A stretch of 64,000 nt of DNA, from positions 1,922,001-1,986,000 of the forward strand of contig NZ_CP093342.1 of the NCBI RefSeq assembly GCF_022637555.1, written 5' to 3'. Every line of letters begins with the position of its first letter. Within the stretch, counting starts at the first letter, position 1. The notes under the pieces are model-generated. The model was not told the origin of the DNA. It made no database searches and saw only the letters and a list, made by a program, of their open reading frames with translations. Position numbers and translations under genes: made by a program. Shown piece after piece: positions 18,148-28,616 of the stretch. Source of the stretch: Microbacterium sp. H1-D42. GTDB lineage: Bacteria; Actinomycetota; Actinomycetes; Actinomycetales; Microbacteriaceae.

Positions 18148-18885
18148 TCAGGCCGCGCGATAGATGTAGACGTCGGTGATCTGAGGCAGGTCGTACTCGT
18201 CGCTCCCGGCGGTTCCGGGGTCGGTGTCCAGAATGCGCTCGAGCTCGGCGACCATGCGCGCCCGCTCATCATCGGAGGCTGCCATGAAGCTGCTCACCGT
18301 GAGCCAGCGCGCGATGTAGTCAGCCCGCGTGATCCGCTCCTGCCATGGCACCTGCAGGAACGTCGGCGCCTCGAACCCCGGCAGCTGTTCGGTGGTGTCG
18401 GGTGCGGCCGTGAGCCCCTCATCGAGCGCGGGGTGCGCGACCCGCGTGCATGCGCGATCCCACGCGCAGGTCGCGTCGGAGTGGTTCCACAGCAGCCCGA
18501 GGGTGCCCCCTGGTACCAGTACGCGTCGGATCTCGGCGCACGCGGGATCCCGGTCGAACCAGTGGAACGCCTGCGCGACGGTGACGACGTCGATCGAGTG
18601 GTCTTCGACCGGGATGTTCTCGGCGGTCCCGATGTGCGCCTCGACATCGGGCAGCTTCTCGCGCAGCACGGCGAGCATCTGCTCGGAGGGTTCGACCGCG
18701 ACAACGCGGTTCGCCCGATCCGCCAGCCGTTCGGTGAACTTCCCCGTTCCCGCACCGAGATCGAGCGCGGTGCGCACGGGTGCAGGCACGATGGCATCCG
18801 CCGCCACCTCGGGGAACCCTGGACGGAACCGCTCGTAGTCCTCCCCCGCGTTCAGAAAGGACTTCGCCAGCGTCGCATCAGTCAT
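18148..18885 (-). CDS. Class I SAM-dependent methyltransferase
   Basis: This 245-residue protein has a type 11 methyltransferase fold. The SAM-binding motif is TALDLGAGTGKFTERLA, with the acidic residue ending beta-2 in VVAVEPSEQML. VVTVAQAFHWFD and RRVLVPGGTLGLLWN are typical of this family. The substrate is unknown. The ATG at 18885 is preceded by GGGGG. It is convergent with map and downstream of trmD, possibly on its transcript. Confidence 0.85.
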   Translation of the reverse strand: MTDATLAKSFLNAGEDYERFRPGFPEVAADAIVPAPVRTALDLGAGTGKFTERLADRANRVVAVEPSEQMLAVLREKLPDVEAHIGTAENIPVEDHSIDVVTVAQAFHWFDRDPACAEIRRVLVPGGTLGLLWNHSDATCAWDRACTRVAHPALDEGLTAAPDTTEQLPGFEAPTFLQVPWQERITRADYIARWLTVSSFMAASDDERARMVAELERILDTDPGTAGSDEYDLPQITDVYIYRAA

Positions 18886-18915
18886 GCCCCCAGCGTACGG
18901 GGGTTGCACGGTGCG

Positions 18916-19605
18916 TCAGTCGGCGAGCAGGTCGGGGCGGCGACTGCGCGTGCGCTCGAGCTGCTGCTCGTGCCGCCACTTCGCGATCGCACCGTGGTTG
19001 CCGCTGAGCAGGATCGGCGGCACCTCGCGGTCGCGCCAGATCGAGGGCTTCGTGTACGACGGGTACTCGAGCAGCCCGTCCTCATGCGATTCCTCGACCA
19101 GGCTCTCGGGGTTGCCGACGACGCCGGGGATGAGGCGGCCGATCGCCTCTGTCATCGCCATGACGGCGACCTCTCCGCCGTTGAGCACGTAGTCGCCGAG
19201 GCTGATCAGGCGGACTTCGCCCAGCGATGCCGCGTACTCGAAGACCCGCTCGTCGATGCCCTCGTAACGGCCGCAGCCGAAGATCAGGTGCTCACGCGTC
19301 GCGAGATCGCGTGCAGTCGCCTGTGTGAAGACCTCACCGGCCGGCGAGGGGAAGATGATCGTCGGTCGCGAGTCGGAGGCGGACGCGAGTTCGTCGAGCG
19401 CGAGCCCCCAGGGCTCGGGCTTCATGACCATGCCTGCGCCGCCACCGTACGGTGTGTCATCGACCGTCCGGTGGCGGTCGTGGGTCCAGTCGCGCAGATC
19501 GTGCACGTGCAGATCGAGGATGCCTGAATCGCGCGCCTTCCCCAGCAGGGACAGCGTCAGGCCGTCGAAGTACGACGGGAAGATCGAGACGACGTCGATG
19601 CGCAT
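18916..19605 (-). CDS. trmD: tRNA (guanine37-N1)-methyltransferase
   Basis: TrmD makes m1G37 and prevents frameshifting. The 229-residue SPOUT protein shows [52 protein letters not shown] and [16 protein letters not shown] (trefoil-knot SAM site). It follows rimM in the rpsP-khpA-rimM-trmD operon with a 20-nt gap. Confidence 0.96.
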   Translation of the reverse strand: MRIDVVSIFPSYFDGLTLSLLGKARDSGILDLHVHDLRDWTHDRHRTVDDTPYGGGAGMVMKPEPWGLALDELASASDSRPTIIFPSPAGEVFTQATARDLATREHLIFGCGRYEGIDERVFEYAASLGEVRLISLGDYVLNGGEVAVMAMTEAIGRLIPGVVGNPESLVEESHEDGLLEYPSYTKPSIWRDREVPPILLSGNHGAIAKWRHEQQLERTRSRRPDLLAD

Positions 19606-19625
19606 ACGACGATGCTAACGAGAGG

Positions 19626-20237
19626 TCACTCGGTGCCGGCGGGGCCGGCATCCGACGCTTCGGCATCCGACGCGTCGGCGCTGCCAGTATCCGACTCCGC
19701 GTCAGCGGAGGGAAGCTCTTCGAAGAGACCGGGCGGCGGGGTGACCACCACACGGCGCGCGGCGATGTCGACGGTCGGCACGATCGCCTCGACGAACGGG
19801 ACCATCACGTCTCCCGAGTCGGTCTTCACGATCAGCAGGTCCTGCGCCGGCAGGTGCTCGACACGAGCGACGCGGCCGACGACGACGTCATCTCGGACGA
19901 CATCGAGACCGACCAGCTGGTGCGCGTACCAGGCGTCGTCCTCCACCTCATCGTCCTCGTCCATCCATAGGATGGCCCGCACAAGCGTCTCGGCCGCATC
20001 GCGGTCGTCGACGCCCTCGAGGAAGACGACGGAGTTACCGTTCATCACGCGGTACTCGCGAATGGTGACGGTCTTGCCGTGCCACTCGGATGCCTCTGGC
20101 ACCTGCAGAGTGAACTCTGCGCCGGGGATGAAGCGACGCTCGGGGGCGTCGGTGTACAGCTCGAGCTTCAACGCGCCCTTGAGACCGTGTGCTTTGAGCA
20201 GACGGCCGACGCGGAGCTGGTTCTTCTCTGCTGCCAC
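19626..20237 (-). CDS. rimM: Ribosome maturation factor RimM
   Basis: RimM assists 30S head maturation. The N-terminal RimM domain has QLRVGRLLKAHGLKGALKLE, and the PRC-barrel half contains WYAHQLVGLDVV and GDVMVPFVEAIVPTVDI. A 25-residue Ser/Asp/Ala tail follows. The start is taken as the GTG at 20237, one base after the khpA stop, giving 203 residues. An ATG at 20255, inside khpA, would add six. Confidence 0.92.
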   Translation of the reverse strand: MAAEKNQLRVGRLLKAHGLKGALKLELYTDAPERRFIPGAEFTLQVPEASEWHGKTVTIREYRVMNGNSVVFLEGVDDRDAAETLVRAILWMDEDDEVEDDAWYAHQLVGLDVVRDDVVVGRVARVEHLPAQDLLIVKTDSGDVMVPFVEAIVPTVDIAARRVVVTPPPGLFEELPSADAESDTGSADASDAEASDAGPAGTE

Positions 20238-20238
20238 G

Positions 20239-20469
20239 TCAGTCGTCCGCGACATCGACGCGGACACGACGTCCGTCGGCGAGGGCGGAGATGAGCGTGC
20301 GCAGCGCCTTGGCAGTGCGGCCGCCGCGCCCGATCACGCGACCACGGTCATCCGGGTGCACGTGCACCTCGAGCAGATCGCCACGGGGCGATGCGGATGC
20401 GGTGATGCGGACATCGTCCGGGTGATCGACGATCCCCTTGACGACGTGTTCGAGCGCGGCGGCAAGCAC
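20239..20469 (-). CDS. khpA: KH-domain RNA-binding protein KhpA
   Basis: This 76-residue single KH domain has the GxxG loop in GRVIGRGGRTAKALRTLI. KhpA dimers bind RNA and affect cell division and sRNA function in other Gram-positives. It lies 6 nt after rpsP and directly before rimM. Confidence 0.93.
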   Translation of the reverse strand: MLAAALEHVVKGIVDHPDDVRITASASPRGDLLEVHVHPDDRGRVIGRGGRTAKALRTLISALADGRRVRVDVADD

Positions 20470-20475
20470 AGCGAA

Positions 20476-20904
20476 TTACTCTGCGTCTGCTGCGGAAGCG
20501 TCAGCGGCCTCCGCGTCAGCGGCGGGAGCCTCCTCTGCAGGAGCCTCCTTCTTCTCCGCCTTGGGCTTGACGACGGACTTCTTGGCCGAGTCGACCTCGA
20601 ACGGAGCCTTGGGCTCAGCGACCTGGACGGTGGACTTCGCGTCCTTGTCGCCCTTGAACTTGCCCCAGTCGCCCGTGAGCTTGAGCAGAGCGGCGACCTG
20701 CTCGGTCGGCTGAGCGCCGACGGACAGCCAGTACTGCGCCCGCTCGGAGTCGACCTCGATGAACGAGGGCTGCTCGGTGGGGTGGTACTTGCCGATCTCC
20801 TCGATCACACGACCGTCGCGCTTGGTGCGCGAGTCGGCGACGACGATGCGGTAGTAGGGCGCACGGATCTTGCCGAAGCGCTTGAGACGAATCTTGACAG
20901 CCAC
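20476..20904 (-). CDS. rpsP: 30S ribosomal protein S16
   Basis: The N-terminal 85 residues match S16: [39 protein letters not shown] and [19 protein letters not shown] 50-residue Lys- then Ala/Glu-rich tail brings the total to 142. The GTG start at 20904 has AGGAGAATC immediately upstream. It is the first gene of the rpsP-khpA-rimM-trmD operon. Confidence 0.95.
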   Translation of the reverse strand: MAVKIRLKRFGKIRAPYYRIVVADSRTKRDGRVIEEIGKYHPTEQPSFIEVDSERAQYWLSVGAQPTEQVAALLKLTGDWGKFKGDKDAKSTVQVAEPKAPFEVDSAKKSVVKPKAEKKEAPAEEAPAADAEAADASAADAE

Positions 20905-21059
20905 GATTCTCCTGAATGGTGTGGAAGGAAGTTGAACGTCGCCTGGAGCGTGGGGTGCACACCCGGCGGAAGCTCTAAGGGGGGACGATTGCTGGATAGA
21001 GGGTCGAGCAGCCGTCCGACCCTCTATTCTGCCAGATCCGGCGGCCGTCCGCGAAACGA

Positions 21060-21085
21060 CGCGACACGATGAATGCCGTGTCGCG
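21060..21085. promoter_or_regulatory. Inverted repeat between rpsP and ybdK-like gene
   Basis: A 9-bp perfect inverted repeat (CGCGACACG with CGTGTCGCG) with an 8-nt spacer lies in the divergent intergenic region, 24 nt before the plus-strand start. It could be an operator or a hairpin in the plus-strand leader. No regulator is identifiable from sequence. Confidence 0.4.
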
Positions 21086-21108
21086 AGCGCGCATGTCAGA
21101 ATGTGCGC

Positions 21109-22257
21109 GTGTCGATCGAATTCGCCTCCTCCGCCCGCTCCACCATCGGGCTGGAATGGGAGGTCATGCTCGCCGATCCGACCACCGGCGACCTGGTCGG
21201 CCGCGCACCTGAGCTGCTCACCGCTCTCGAGGCGCAGAGCGCACCGGAACGCCATACCGTCACCGGCGAACTGCTCACCAACACCATCGAGGTCACCAGC
21301 GGGGTGGGGGCGACGGTGTCGGATGCCGTCGATGACATCGCCGCGGCGATCGCGTCCGTCCGGCGCTCGACCGATCCCGCCGGCATCGCGCTGCTCTCGG
21401 CGGGCAGTCACCCCTTCGCGCAGTGGTTCAATCAGCGCGTCACCGACAAGAACCGCTACCGCAAGCTGATCGAGCGCACGCAGTGGTGGGGGCGCAACAT
21501 GATGATCTGGGGCATCCACGTGCACATCGGCGTGGAAGATCGCCGCAAGGTGCTGCCGATCGTCGGGGCGCTCTCGGCCTTCCTCCCCCATCTGCAGGCC
21601 CTCGCTGCTTCGAGCCCCTACTGGGCCGGAGAGCGCACCGGCTACGCGTCGAACCGCGCCCTGGTGTTCCAGCAGCTGCCGACGGCCGGCCTGCCCTGGC
21701 CGATCGAGACCTGGCCCGAGTTCGAGAGCTACGTCGACGACATGACCCGCACCGGCGTGCTGGCCGATGTCTCCGAGATCCGCTGGGACATCCGTCCGGC
21801 ACCGCGCTGGGGAACCATCGAGGTCCGCGCATGCGACGGCATGTCCACCCTCACTGAGCTGGCATCCGTCGCCGCGCTGACGCAGACGCTGGTGGAGTTC
21901 TTCTCGCGCGAACTCGACGAGGGCCGCACCCTGCCGACGCTTCCGACCTGGTTCCACCGTGAGAACAAATGGCGAACGGCCCGCTACGGGCTCGATGCGC
22001 GCGTCATCGTCGACGCCGCCGGATCGCAGGTGCCGGTGCGCGAGCACGTCGCAGCGGTCGTGGAAGACCTCCTCCCGATCGCACAGGACCTCTCCTGCGT
22101 GCGCGAACTCGAAGGCGTTCTCACGATCGCCAAGGACGGCGCGAGCTACGCCAGGCAGCTGGATGCTGCGGATGCCGCCGACGGCGACCTGCGGGAGGTC
22201 GTGCAGCACCTGATCCGCGAGTTCCGCGCGGGTCCGGAGCGATCCGTGATGGACTGA
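21109..22257 (+). CDS. Carboxylate-amine ligase, YbdK / GCS2 type
   Basis: The 382-residue protein belongs to the glutamate-cysteine ligase type 2 family. [20 protein letters not shown] holds the metal-binding Glu pair. [53 protein letters not shown] and [16 protein letters not shown] are all typical. YbdK homologues have weak glutamate-cysteine ligase activity, and the physiological role is unclear. Actinobacteria that make mycothiol do not need it for glutathione. The start is uncertain: the GTG at 21109 is used, with no clear Shine-Dalgarno sequence. Confidence 0.88.
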   Translation: MSIEFASSARSTIGLEWEVMLADPTTGDLVGRAPELLTALEAQSAPERHTVTGELLTNTIEVTSGVGATVSDAVDDIAAAIASVRRSTDPAGIALLSAGSHPFAQWFNQRVTDKNRYRKLIERTQWWGRNMMIWGIHVHIGVEDRRKVLPIVGALSAFLPHLQALAASSPYWAGERTGYASNRALVFQQLPTAGLPWPIETWPEFESYVDDMTRTGVLADVSEIRWDIRPAPRWGTIEVRACDGMSTLTELASVAALTQTLVEFFSRELDEGRTLPTLPTWFHRENKWRTARYGLDARVIVDAAGSQVPVREHVAAVVEDLLPIAQDLSCVRELEGVLTIAKDGASYARQLDAADAADGDLREVVQHLIREFRAGPERSVMD

Positions 22258-22261
22258 GCAC

Positions 22262-23977
22262 ATGGCCCTGAAGACGCGCACAGCACGCCGAGACGACGAG
22301 CTCGCGGCGGTGCGCGCAGCAGGTCGGACGACCGTGCTCATCATCGGCGCCGGCATCAACGGCATCTCATTGTTCCGCGACCTCGCGCTGCAGGGCGTGG
22401 ATGCTGTCGTCGTCGATCGCAGCGATTTCGCGAGCGGTGCGTCGTCGGCCTCCAGCCATATGGTGCACGGTGGCATCCGCTATCTCGAGAACGGCGAGTT
22501 CCGGCTGGTTCGCGAGTCGGTGCACGAGCGCAATGGCCTGCTGCGCATCGCGCCGCACTACGTCAAGCCGCTGCGCACGACGATCCCGATCTACTCGACC
22601 TTCTCTGGCCTGCTTGCCGCTCCCCTTCGGTTCCTGAGGCACACCAGCGGCCAGCCGCAGGAGCGCGGCGCGGTGCTGATCAAAGCCGGCCTGATGATGT
22701 ACGACCTGTTCTCCCGAGACGGTGGCGCCGTGCCGAGGCACCGCTTCCTCGGGCGGCGAGAATCGCTCAAGGAACTGCCTGCCCTCGACCCCGACATCAA
22801 GTACACCGCGACGTATTACGACGCCTCGATGCACGACCCGGAACGGCTCGCGCTCGATGTGCTGCAGGACGGCCGATCGGCGAACAGCGCCTCGTACGCG
22901 CTGAACTACGTCGAGGCGATCAGGCGCGATAGCGATGCGGTCGTGCTGCGCGATCGCGAGTCCGCCGAGGAGTTCACGATCCGCGCCGACGTCGTCGTGA
23001 ACACCTCGGGCCCATGGACCGACCTCACCAATGATGCGCTGGGGTACGAGACCCGTTTCATGGGCGGCACCAAGGGTTCGCACATCGTGCTCGATCATCC
23101 GGAACTGCTCGCGGCGACGCAGGGACGCGAGATCTTCTTCGAGCACTCCGACGGCCGCATCGTGCTGATCTACCCGCTGAAGGGGCGTGTCCTCGTCGGG
23201 ACGACCGACATCGACGCCGATCCGCGCGAGCCTGCCCGCTGCACGGAGGAGGAGATCGACTACTTCTTCGCGCTGATCAAGCACGTCTTCCCCGCGATAC
23301 CGGTGGACCGTGAGCAGATCGTGTACCGCTACTCGGGCATCCGACCGCTCCCTCGGCACGAGGACACCGCTCCCGGCTTCGTCTCGCGGGACTACCGCAT
23401 CGAGGTCGATCCTGGTGCCGCGGTGCCGACGCTGAGCCTGGTCGGCGGCAAGTGGACGACTTTCCGCGCCCTGGGCGAGACGCTCGCAGACCGTGTGCTC
23501 GATCTCCTTGGGCGTGCGCGCTCCGTCTCGACCAAGGATCTGCCGATCGGCGGCGGACACGGGTTCCCTCGCACGGTTCGCGCCCGCGCCTCGTGGCTGC
23601 AGACGAACCTCGCCGGCGCCGATGAGTCCCGCGCCGAACAGCTGCTGGTGCGCTACGGCACTCGAGCTGCTGAGGTCTGGGCGCACATCGAGCAGGAGCC
23701 GGAGGATCACCCGCTCGTCGGCGGCGCGCTGTCGTTGCGCGAGCTGGAGTGGATGGTCGAGGACGAGCTGGTCGTGCGCCTGGCGGACGTCATCATGCGG
23801 CGCACCAACATCGCGTTCGTCGGCGGGGTCACCGCAGAGGTGCTCGAGGAGATCGCCGATGCGCTGGCGCCTCTGATGGGGTGGAGCGATGATCGCCGGG
23901 AGGCTGAGATCGAGGCGACAGTGCAGTTGCTGAACGACGCGCACGGGCTGACATTGACCGCGCCGGCGCATGGCTGA
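22262..23977 (+). CDS. glpD: Glycerol-3-phosphate dehydrogenase, FAD-dependent
   Basis: GlpD oxidises glycerol-3-phosphate to dihydroxyacetone phosphate at the membrane. The 571-residue protein has the FAD dinucleotide motif [60 protein letters not shown] and [14 protein letters not shown]. The C-terminal DAO domain runs to residue 571. It sits 4 nt after the ligase gene and overlaps the leader of glpK, forming a glycerol-use unit. Confidence 0.95.
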   Translation: MALKTRTARRDDELAAVRAAGRTTVLIIGAGINGISLFRDLALQGVDAVVVDRSDFASGASSASSHMVHGGIRYLENGEFRLVRESVHERNGLLRIAPHYVKPLRTTIPIYSTFSGLLAAPLRFLRHTSGQPQERGAVLIKAGLMMYDLFSRDGGAVPRHRFLGRRESLKELPALDPDIKYTATYYDASMHDPERLALDVLQDGRSANSASYALNYVEAIRRDSDAVVLRDRESAEEFTIRADVVVNTSGPWTDLTNDALGYETRFMGGTKGSHIVLDHPELLAATQGREIFFEHSDGRIVLIYPLKGRVLVGTTDIDADPREPARCTEEEIDYFFALIKHVFPAIPVDREQIVYRYSGIRPLPRHEDTAPGFVSRDYRIEVDPGAAVPTLSLVGGKWTTFRALGETLADRVLDLLGRARSVSTKDLPIGGGHGFPRTVRARASWLQTNLAGADESRAEQLLVRYGTRAAEVWAHIEQEPEDHPLVGGALSLRELEWMVEDELVVRLADVIMRRTNIAFVGGVTAEVLEEIADALAPLMGWSDDRREAEIEATVQLLNDAHGLTLTAPAHG

Positions 23978-24020
23978 CGCATCACCGGCGACCGCGCAGG
24001 ACCCACCGAAGGAGAGCCGT

Positions 24021-25547
24021 ATGGCCACCCAGTACATCCTCGCCATCGACCAGGGCACGACTTCGAGTCGGGCGATCATCTTCGATCACAGCGGCAGCGT
24101 CGTCGCGACCGGTCAGAAGGAGCACGAGCAGATCCTGCCGAAGGCGGGCTGGGTCGAACACGATCCTGCCGAGATCTGGCACAACGTGCAGGAGGTGATC
24201 GGGCTCGCACTGACACGGGCGCACCTCACTCGCCACGACATCGCTGCAGTCGGGATCACGAATCAGCGTGAGACCACCGTCGTGTGGGATCGGCGCACCG
24301 GCAAGCCGGTGTACAACGCGATCGTCTGGCAGGACACGCGCACGCAGCCGATCGTCGACCGGCTCGCCACCGATGGCGGCCTCGACCGGTTCAAGGAAGT
24401 CGTCGGGCTGCCACTGGCCACCTACTTCGCGGGGACGAAGGTGGCGTGGATCCTTGAGAACGTCGACGGTGCGCGCCGGGCGGCGGATGCTGGTGACCTG
24501 CTGTTCGGCACCACCGACACCTGGGTGCTGTGGAACCTCACCGGTGGCGTCCACGGTGGCGTGCACGCCACCGACGTCACCAATGCCTCCCGGACGATGT
24601 TCATGGACCTGTTGACGCTGCAGTGGCGTGACGACATCCTCGAGGCGTTCGGCGTGCCGCGCTCGATGATGCCGGAGATCCGGTCGTCGTCAGAGGTCTA
24701 CGGGACGGCTGAGACGTCGTCGCTGCTGCGGCACGCCCCGATCGCGGGCATCCTGGGCGATCAGCAGGCCGCCACGTTCGGGCAGGCGGCCTTCGCCGCC
24801 GGCGAGAGCAAGAACACGTACGGCACCGGATGCTTCCTCATCTTCAACACGGGTGAGGAGATCATCCATTCGACTAATGGACTGCTCACCACGGTCGGGT
24901 ACAAGCTGGGCGACGCTCCGACGCACTATGCGTTGGAGGGCTCGATCGCGGTCGCCGGCTCTCTGATCCAGTGGCTGCGCGACCAGCTCGGCCTGATCTC
25001 CTCGGCGCCGGAGGTCGAGGAGCTCGCCGGTCAGGTCGACGACAACGGCGGCGTCTACATCGTGCCGGCGTTCTCGGGCCTGTTCACGCCGTACTGGCGA
25101 CCAGACGCGCGTGGCGCGATCGTCGGTCTCACGCGGTTCGCGAACCGCAATCACATCGCGAAGGCAGCACTCGAGGCGGTCGCGTTCCAGACCAGGGACG
25201 TGCTGGATGCTGTCAATGCCGACGCCGAGGTCGGACTCAGCGAGCTGAAGGTCGACGGCGGCATGGTCGCCAACGACGCGCTGATGCAGTTCCAAGCCGA
25301 TATCCTCGGCGTGCCGGTCGTGCGGCCAGTGGTCACTGAGACGACAGCGCTCGGCGCCGCGTATGCGGCGGGTCTCGCGGTGGGGTTCTGGAGCGGGCTT
25401 GATGACCTGTCTGCGAACTGGCAGGAGGATCAGCGGTGGGAGCCGAAGCTGGACGCCGCCGAGCGCGACCGCCAGCTGCGTCTGTGGCGCAAGGCCGTCA
25501 CCAAGTCGATGGATTGGGTCGACGAGGACGTACGCGCAACCAGCTGA
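24021..25547 (+). CDS. glpK: Glycerol kinase
   Basis: GlpK phosphorylates glycerol to feed GlpD. The 508-residue FGGY kinase starts [19 protein letters not shown]. It contains [47 protein letters not shown] and [11 protein letters not shown], with the C-terminal [20 protein letters not shown]. The ATG at 24021 has AAGGAGAGCCGT in front of it. No glycerol facilitator gene is adjacent. Confidence 0.96.
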   Translation: MATQYILAIDQGTTSSRAIIFDHSGSVVATGQKEHEQILPKAGWVEHDPAEIWHNVQEVIGLALTRAHLTRHDIAAVGITNQRETTVVWDRRTGKPVYNAIVWQDTRTQPIVDRLATDGGLDRFKEVVGLPLATYFAGTKVAWILENVDGARRAADAGDLLFGTTDTWVLWNLTGGVHGGVHATDVTNASRTMFMDLLTLQWRDDILEAFGVPRSMMPEIRSSSEVYGTAETSSLLRHAPIAGILGDQQAATFGQAAFAAGESKNTYGTGCFLIFNTGEEIIHSTNGLLTTVGYKLGDAPTHYALEGSIAVAGSLIQWLRDQLGLISSAPEVEELAGQVDDNGGVYIVPAFSGLFTPYWRPDARGAIVGLTRFANRNHIAKAALEAVAFQTRDVLDAVNADAEVGLSELKVDGGMVANDALMQFQADILGVPVVRPVVTETTALGAAYAAGLAVGFWSGLDDLSANWQEDQRWEPKLDAAERDRQLRLWRKAVTKSMDWVDEDVRATS

Positions 25548-25569
25548 CCGCGCGCGCCGTCTGCGCGGT
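25547..25569. terminator. Possible terminator between convergent glpK and ffh
   Basis: A 7-bp GC-rich stem (ACCGCGC with GCGCGGT) and a 9-nt loop fall in the 37-nt gap between the two stops. There is no clear T-run, so this is a weak call. Confidence 0.4.
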
Positions 25570-25584
25570 GATCAGCCCCTCAGA

Positions 25585-27138
25585 TCAGCCCTTGCCGAAC
25601 AGCTTCTGGATCTCGGCCAGGTCGGCCTCGCTGGGCGCAGCCTGACCGCCGAGGCCGAAGCCAGAGCCGGTCGGATTCGCGTTGGCCGTAGCGAGACCCG
25701 AGTTCTCGGCTGCGCGCTTGGCCGGGTTGCCCGAGCGCGAACCGCTGCTCTTGCCCTTCGCGCCCTTCTTGCCGCGCTTGGCGGATGCGCCGGGCTTGCC
25801 CATCGGGCCCATGCCGGGAATCTGCGGAGTGCCGCCACGAGCGACGGTCTTCATCATCTTGGCGGCCTGCTCGAAGCGCTGCACGAGCTGGTTGACGTCC
25901 GTGACGGTCATGCCGGAGCCCTTGGCGATGCGCAGGCGGCGCGAGCCGTTGAGCACCTTCGGGTTGTGGCGCTCGCCAGGCGTCATCGAGCGGATGATCG
26001 CCTCGGTGCGGTCGATCTCACGCTCGTCGAAGTCGTCGAGCTGCTGCTTCATCTGGCCCATGCCCGGCAGCATGCCGAGCATCTTCTTCATCGAGCCCAT
26101 CTTCTTCATCTGCTGAAGCTGCTCGAGGAAGTCCTCAAGGGTGAACTGCTCGGTCGCCAATTTCTCGGCGACCTTCATCGCCTCTTCCTCATCGAAAGCG
26201 GCCTGCGCCTGCTCGATGAGGGTGAGGATGTCACCGAGGTCGAGGATGCGGCTCGCCATGCGGTCGGGGTAGAACGGCTCGAGGTCCTCGAGGTTCTCGC
26301 CCGTCGAGGCGAAGATGATCGGACGGCCGGTGACGGAGGCCACCGACAGCGCGGCACCACCTCGGGCGTCGCCGTCGAGCTTCGACAGCACGACGCCGGT
26401 GAAGTCGACGCCCTCCTGGAAGGCCTTGGCGGTGTTGACGGCGTCCTGACCGATCATCGCGTCGATGACGAACAGCACCTCATCGGGGCTGGTCGCCTTG
26501 CGGATGTCGGATGCCTGCTTCATCAGCTCGGCGTCGACGCCGAGGCGTCCGGCGGTGTCGATGATGACCACGTCGTGCTGGTGACGACGGGCGTAGTCGA
26601 CGCCGTCCCCCGCGACCTTGACGGGATCGCCGACGCCGTTGCCGGGCTCGGGCGCGTAGATCGTCGCGCCGGCGCGCTCGGCGACCACCTGAAGCTGGTT
26701 CACGGCGTTCGGGCGTTGCAGGTCAGCCGCGACGAGCAGCGGCGTGTGCCCTTCGCCCTCGAGCTGCTTCGCGAGCTTTCCGGCGAACGTGGTCTTACCG
26801 GAGCCCTGGAGGCCCGCGAGCATGATGACGGTCGGCGGGGTCTTCGCGAACTCCAGCCGGCGCTGCTCGCCCCCGAGGATCGCGACGAGCTCCTCGTTCA
26901 CGATCTGCACGACCTGCTGCGCAGGATTCAGCGCCTTGCTGACCTCGTCGCCGAGGGCGCGCTCGCGCACCTTCGACGTGAAGTCCTTGACGACGACGAG
27001 CGCGACGTCGGCGTCGAGCAGAGCGCGACGGATCTCGCGAACAGTGCCGTCGACGTCGGCGGGGGTCAGCTTTCCCTTCGTGCGCAGATTGCGGAAGGTC
27101 TCGGTGAGCCGATCGGAGAGCGTGCCAAAGGTAGCCAT
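25585..27138 (-). CDS. ffh: Signal recognition particle protein Ffh
   Basis: Ffh is the SRP54 GTPase that targets membrane proteins. The 517-residue product has an N domain, then the G domain with Walker A GLQGSGKTTFAGKLA, DTAGRLGVDAELM and SKLDGDARGGAALSV. The Met-rich M domain contains KKMGSMKKMLGMLPGMGQ and RRLRIAKGSGMTVTDVNQL. A Gly/Lys/Ala-rich tail ends the protein. The ATG at 27138 is preceded by GGAGGCACC. Confidence 0.97.
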   Translation of the reverse strand: MATFGTLSDRLTETFRNLRTKGKLTPADVDGTVREIRRALLDADVALVVVKDFTSKVRERALGDEVSKALNPAQQVVQIVNEELVAILGGEQRRLEFAKTPPTVIMLAGLQGSGKTTFAGKLAKQLEGEGHTPLLVAADLQRPNAVNQLQVVAERAGATIYAPEPGNGVGDPVKVAGDGVDYARRHQHDVVIIDTAGRLGVDAELMKQASDIRKATSPDEVLFVIDAMIGQDAVNTAKAFQEGVDFTGVVLSKLDGDARGGAALSVASVTGRPIIFASTGENLEDLEPFYPDRMASRILDLGDILTLIEQAQAAFDEEEAMKVAEKLATEQFTLEDFLEQLQQMKKMGSMKKMLGMLPGMGQMKQQLDDFDEREIDRTEAIIRSMTPGERHNPKVLNGSRRLRIAKGSGMTVTDVNQLVQRFEQAAKMMKTVARGGTPQIPGMGPMGKPGASAKRGKKGAKGKSSGSRSGNPAKRAAENSGLATANANPTGSGFGLGGQAAPSEADLAEIQKLFGKG

Positions 27139-27151
27139 GGTGCCTCCGATT

Positions 27152-27670
27152 CTACGCGAGCGGAGCCCCCACCCTGAGCGCGGCGCGAAGCTCCTCCTTC
27201 GCGCGCTGGTACCGACCTCGAGCGGTGGATGCCGGGATGCCCAGCAGCTCGGCAGCATCCGCAATGCTCAGCCGCTCCCAGTGCACGAGACGCACGAGTT
27301 CGGCGAGGTCCGGATCGAGGCGATCGATGGCATCCCGCACCTCTGCGCCTTCGTCAGCGGCGGGTGCGGTCGGCGACTCGCACACCTGGAGCCGGATGCG
27401 GTCGGCCAGCGCCCACCGCCGTCGCTGCCCTCGCTGGTGGTTCAGCAGCGTGCCTCGGGCGATGCCGAACAGCCACATCCGAGCTCGCTCAGCATCCTTG
27501 GGGAGCTCCTTCACGCGTCGCCAGGCGACGACCATGGTCTCGCCGAGCAGGTCGGGCGCGTCGTCGGCGCCGACGCGCCACTCGAGGTAGGCGAGGAGGT
27601 CGGATGCTGCGGATTCGAGGGCCATGGTGAGACGATCGGCCGGCTCGATCCCGCTCACTCGGCTGCGCAC
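27152..27670 (-). CDS. Sigma-70 family (ECF-type) RNA polymerase sigma factor
   Basis: This 172-residue protein has region 2 (LLGETMVVAWRRVKELP ... RARMWLFGIARGTLLNHQR) and region 4 (DLAELVRLVHWERLSIADA and IPASTARGRYQRAKEELRA). The linker is short, with no extra domains. The GTG at 27670 is 3 nt after the stop of a small upstream gene, suggesting co-translation; later starts at 27658 or 27625 are possible. The target genes are unknown. The small upstream protein may be an anti-sigma-like partner. Confidence 0.85.
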   Translation of the reverse strand: MRSRVSGIEPADRLTMALESAASDLLAYLEWRVGADDAPDLLGETMVVAWRRVKELPKDAERARMWLFGIARGTLLNHQRGQRRRWALADRIRLQVCESPTAPAADEGAEVRDAIDRLDPDLAELVRLVHWERLSIADAAELLGIPASTARGRYQRAKEELRAALRVGAPLA

Positions 27671-27673
27671 GGA

Positions 27674-27865
27674 TCAGGCGAAGCCGCCCAACGCGAGCGC
27701 GGCGAGTCCACTGAGCACTGCAACCTGCCGCCGCGGGCGATTCACCGGGCGCGCCGTGTCGCGGGCATCCGACACCATCTGCGCGAGCGCGGCGTCGCGG
27801 GCGCTCCCCCGGTCGGCGATCATCGGGGCAGCACGGTCGAGCAGGTCATCAAGCGAGTCGGTCAT
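27674..27865 (-). CDS. Small protein with a truncated C-terminal membrane segment, next to the sigma factor
   Basis: This 63-residue protein (MTDSLDDLLDRAAPMIADRG at the start) has a strong AAGGAGGATCTC ribosome binding site. Residues about 46-63 (RQVAVLSGLAALALGGFA) are hydrophobic and run straight into the stop, as if a membrane helix were cut short. Longer proteins with a similar N-terminus and one membrane helix accompany ECF sigma factors in relatives and may act as anti-sigma factors (inference). Here the small gene precedes the sigma gene and may be shortened. Confidence 0.65.
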   Translation of the reverse strand: MTDSLDDLLDRAAPMIADRGSARDAALAQMVSDARDTARPVNRPRRQVAVLSGLAALALGGFA

Positions 27866-27924
27866 GAGATCCTCCTTCAGCGGGTCTTACTCATGACCTG
27901 TCCGGCTGAGGCGGAAGTGTCCGT

Positions 27925-28509
27925 TCAACCCCACGGAAGATCGTGGATGCTGTGCAGCGCCTCGTCGAAGCGCTGCTCCAGCGACGCCTGACCAGCTCCC
28001 TGCTCCGCCCACACCCGCAGCGACGACAGCACAGCCGTGGCCAGTGCGGAGCCGAGGATGTCGGCGCGGATCTCATCGACGCCCGCGCTGCGAGCAGTAG
28101 CGGCGACAGCCGACGAGATACGGGCATGGCGGATGCCGGTGTCGCGCAGCAGCTCCTGCTCGAGCCCCATCGCCGAGGCGTTGCGCAATGCGAGCGCCAG
28201 CGGGTCCGGAGCGAAGTCGTGCACCACTGGCTCCAGCGCCGCGCGGACCGCTGGGCCGTCAGCGTGGGTCCCGAGCGCGGCCAGTGCGACCAGAGCCTTG
28301 TCGATCCGGGCATCGAGGCCCGACCAGAGCACGTCGCTCTTGGAGGAGAAGTAGTTGAAGAAGCTCGAGCGGCTGACCCCAGCACGGCGGGTGATGTCGG
28401 CGACCGAGGTCGCGTCGTACCCCTGCTCGAGGAAGAGTTCGCACGCCGCCTCAGCCAGCGTCTCCCTGGACGATGCCCGCGGGCGACCGGCACGCGACTC
28501 GGATTCCAT
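27925..28509 (-). CDS. TetR/AcrR family transcriptional regulator
   Basis: The 194-residue protein has an N-terminal HTH (ETLAEAACELFLEQGYDATS, ITRRAGVSRSSFFNYFSSKS) and an Ala-rich ligand-binding half. The start is placed at the ATG at 28509. It is divergent from lipB-lipA with a 107-bp gap, so it may control that promoter or itself, though TetR proteins often control distant genes. The ligand is not predictable. Confidence 0.9.
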   Translation of the reverse strand: MESESRAGRPRASSRETLAEAACELFLEQGYDATSVADITRRAGVSRSSFFNYFSSKSDVLWSGLDARIDKALVALAALGTHADGPAVRAALEPVVHDFAPDPLALALRNASAMGLEQELLRDTGIRHARISSAVAATARSAGVDEIRADILGSALATAVLSSLRVWAEQGAGQASLEQRFDEALHSIHDLPWG

Positions 28510-28616
28510 AGCGCTCAGCGTAGCCGCGCGGGTCGCTCGCCGACGGCACGGGATCGGCGTATGCTGAACCACGCACCATTCTTGGACAGCATCCAACAAC
28601 TCGGAAGGCATCGTCG

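Noticed and set aside
20905..22476. Very long minus-strand frame upstream of rpsP (to 22476)
   Set aside because: The conserved S16 starts at the GTG at 20904 with a good ribosome binding site. The upstream part is antisense to the ligase gene and composition-driven.
25363..27177. Large plus-strand frame opposite ffh
   Set aside because: It is Leu/Arg-rich antisense sequence. Ffh on the minus strand has every SRP54 motif.
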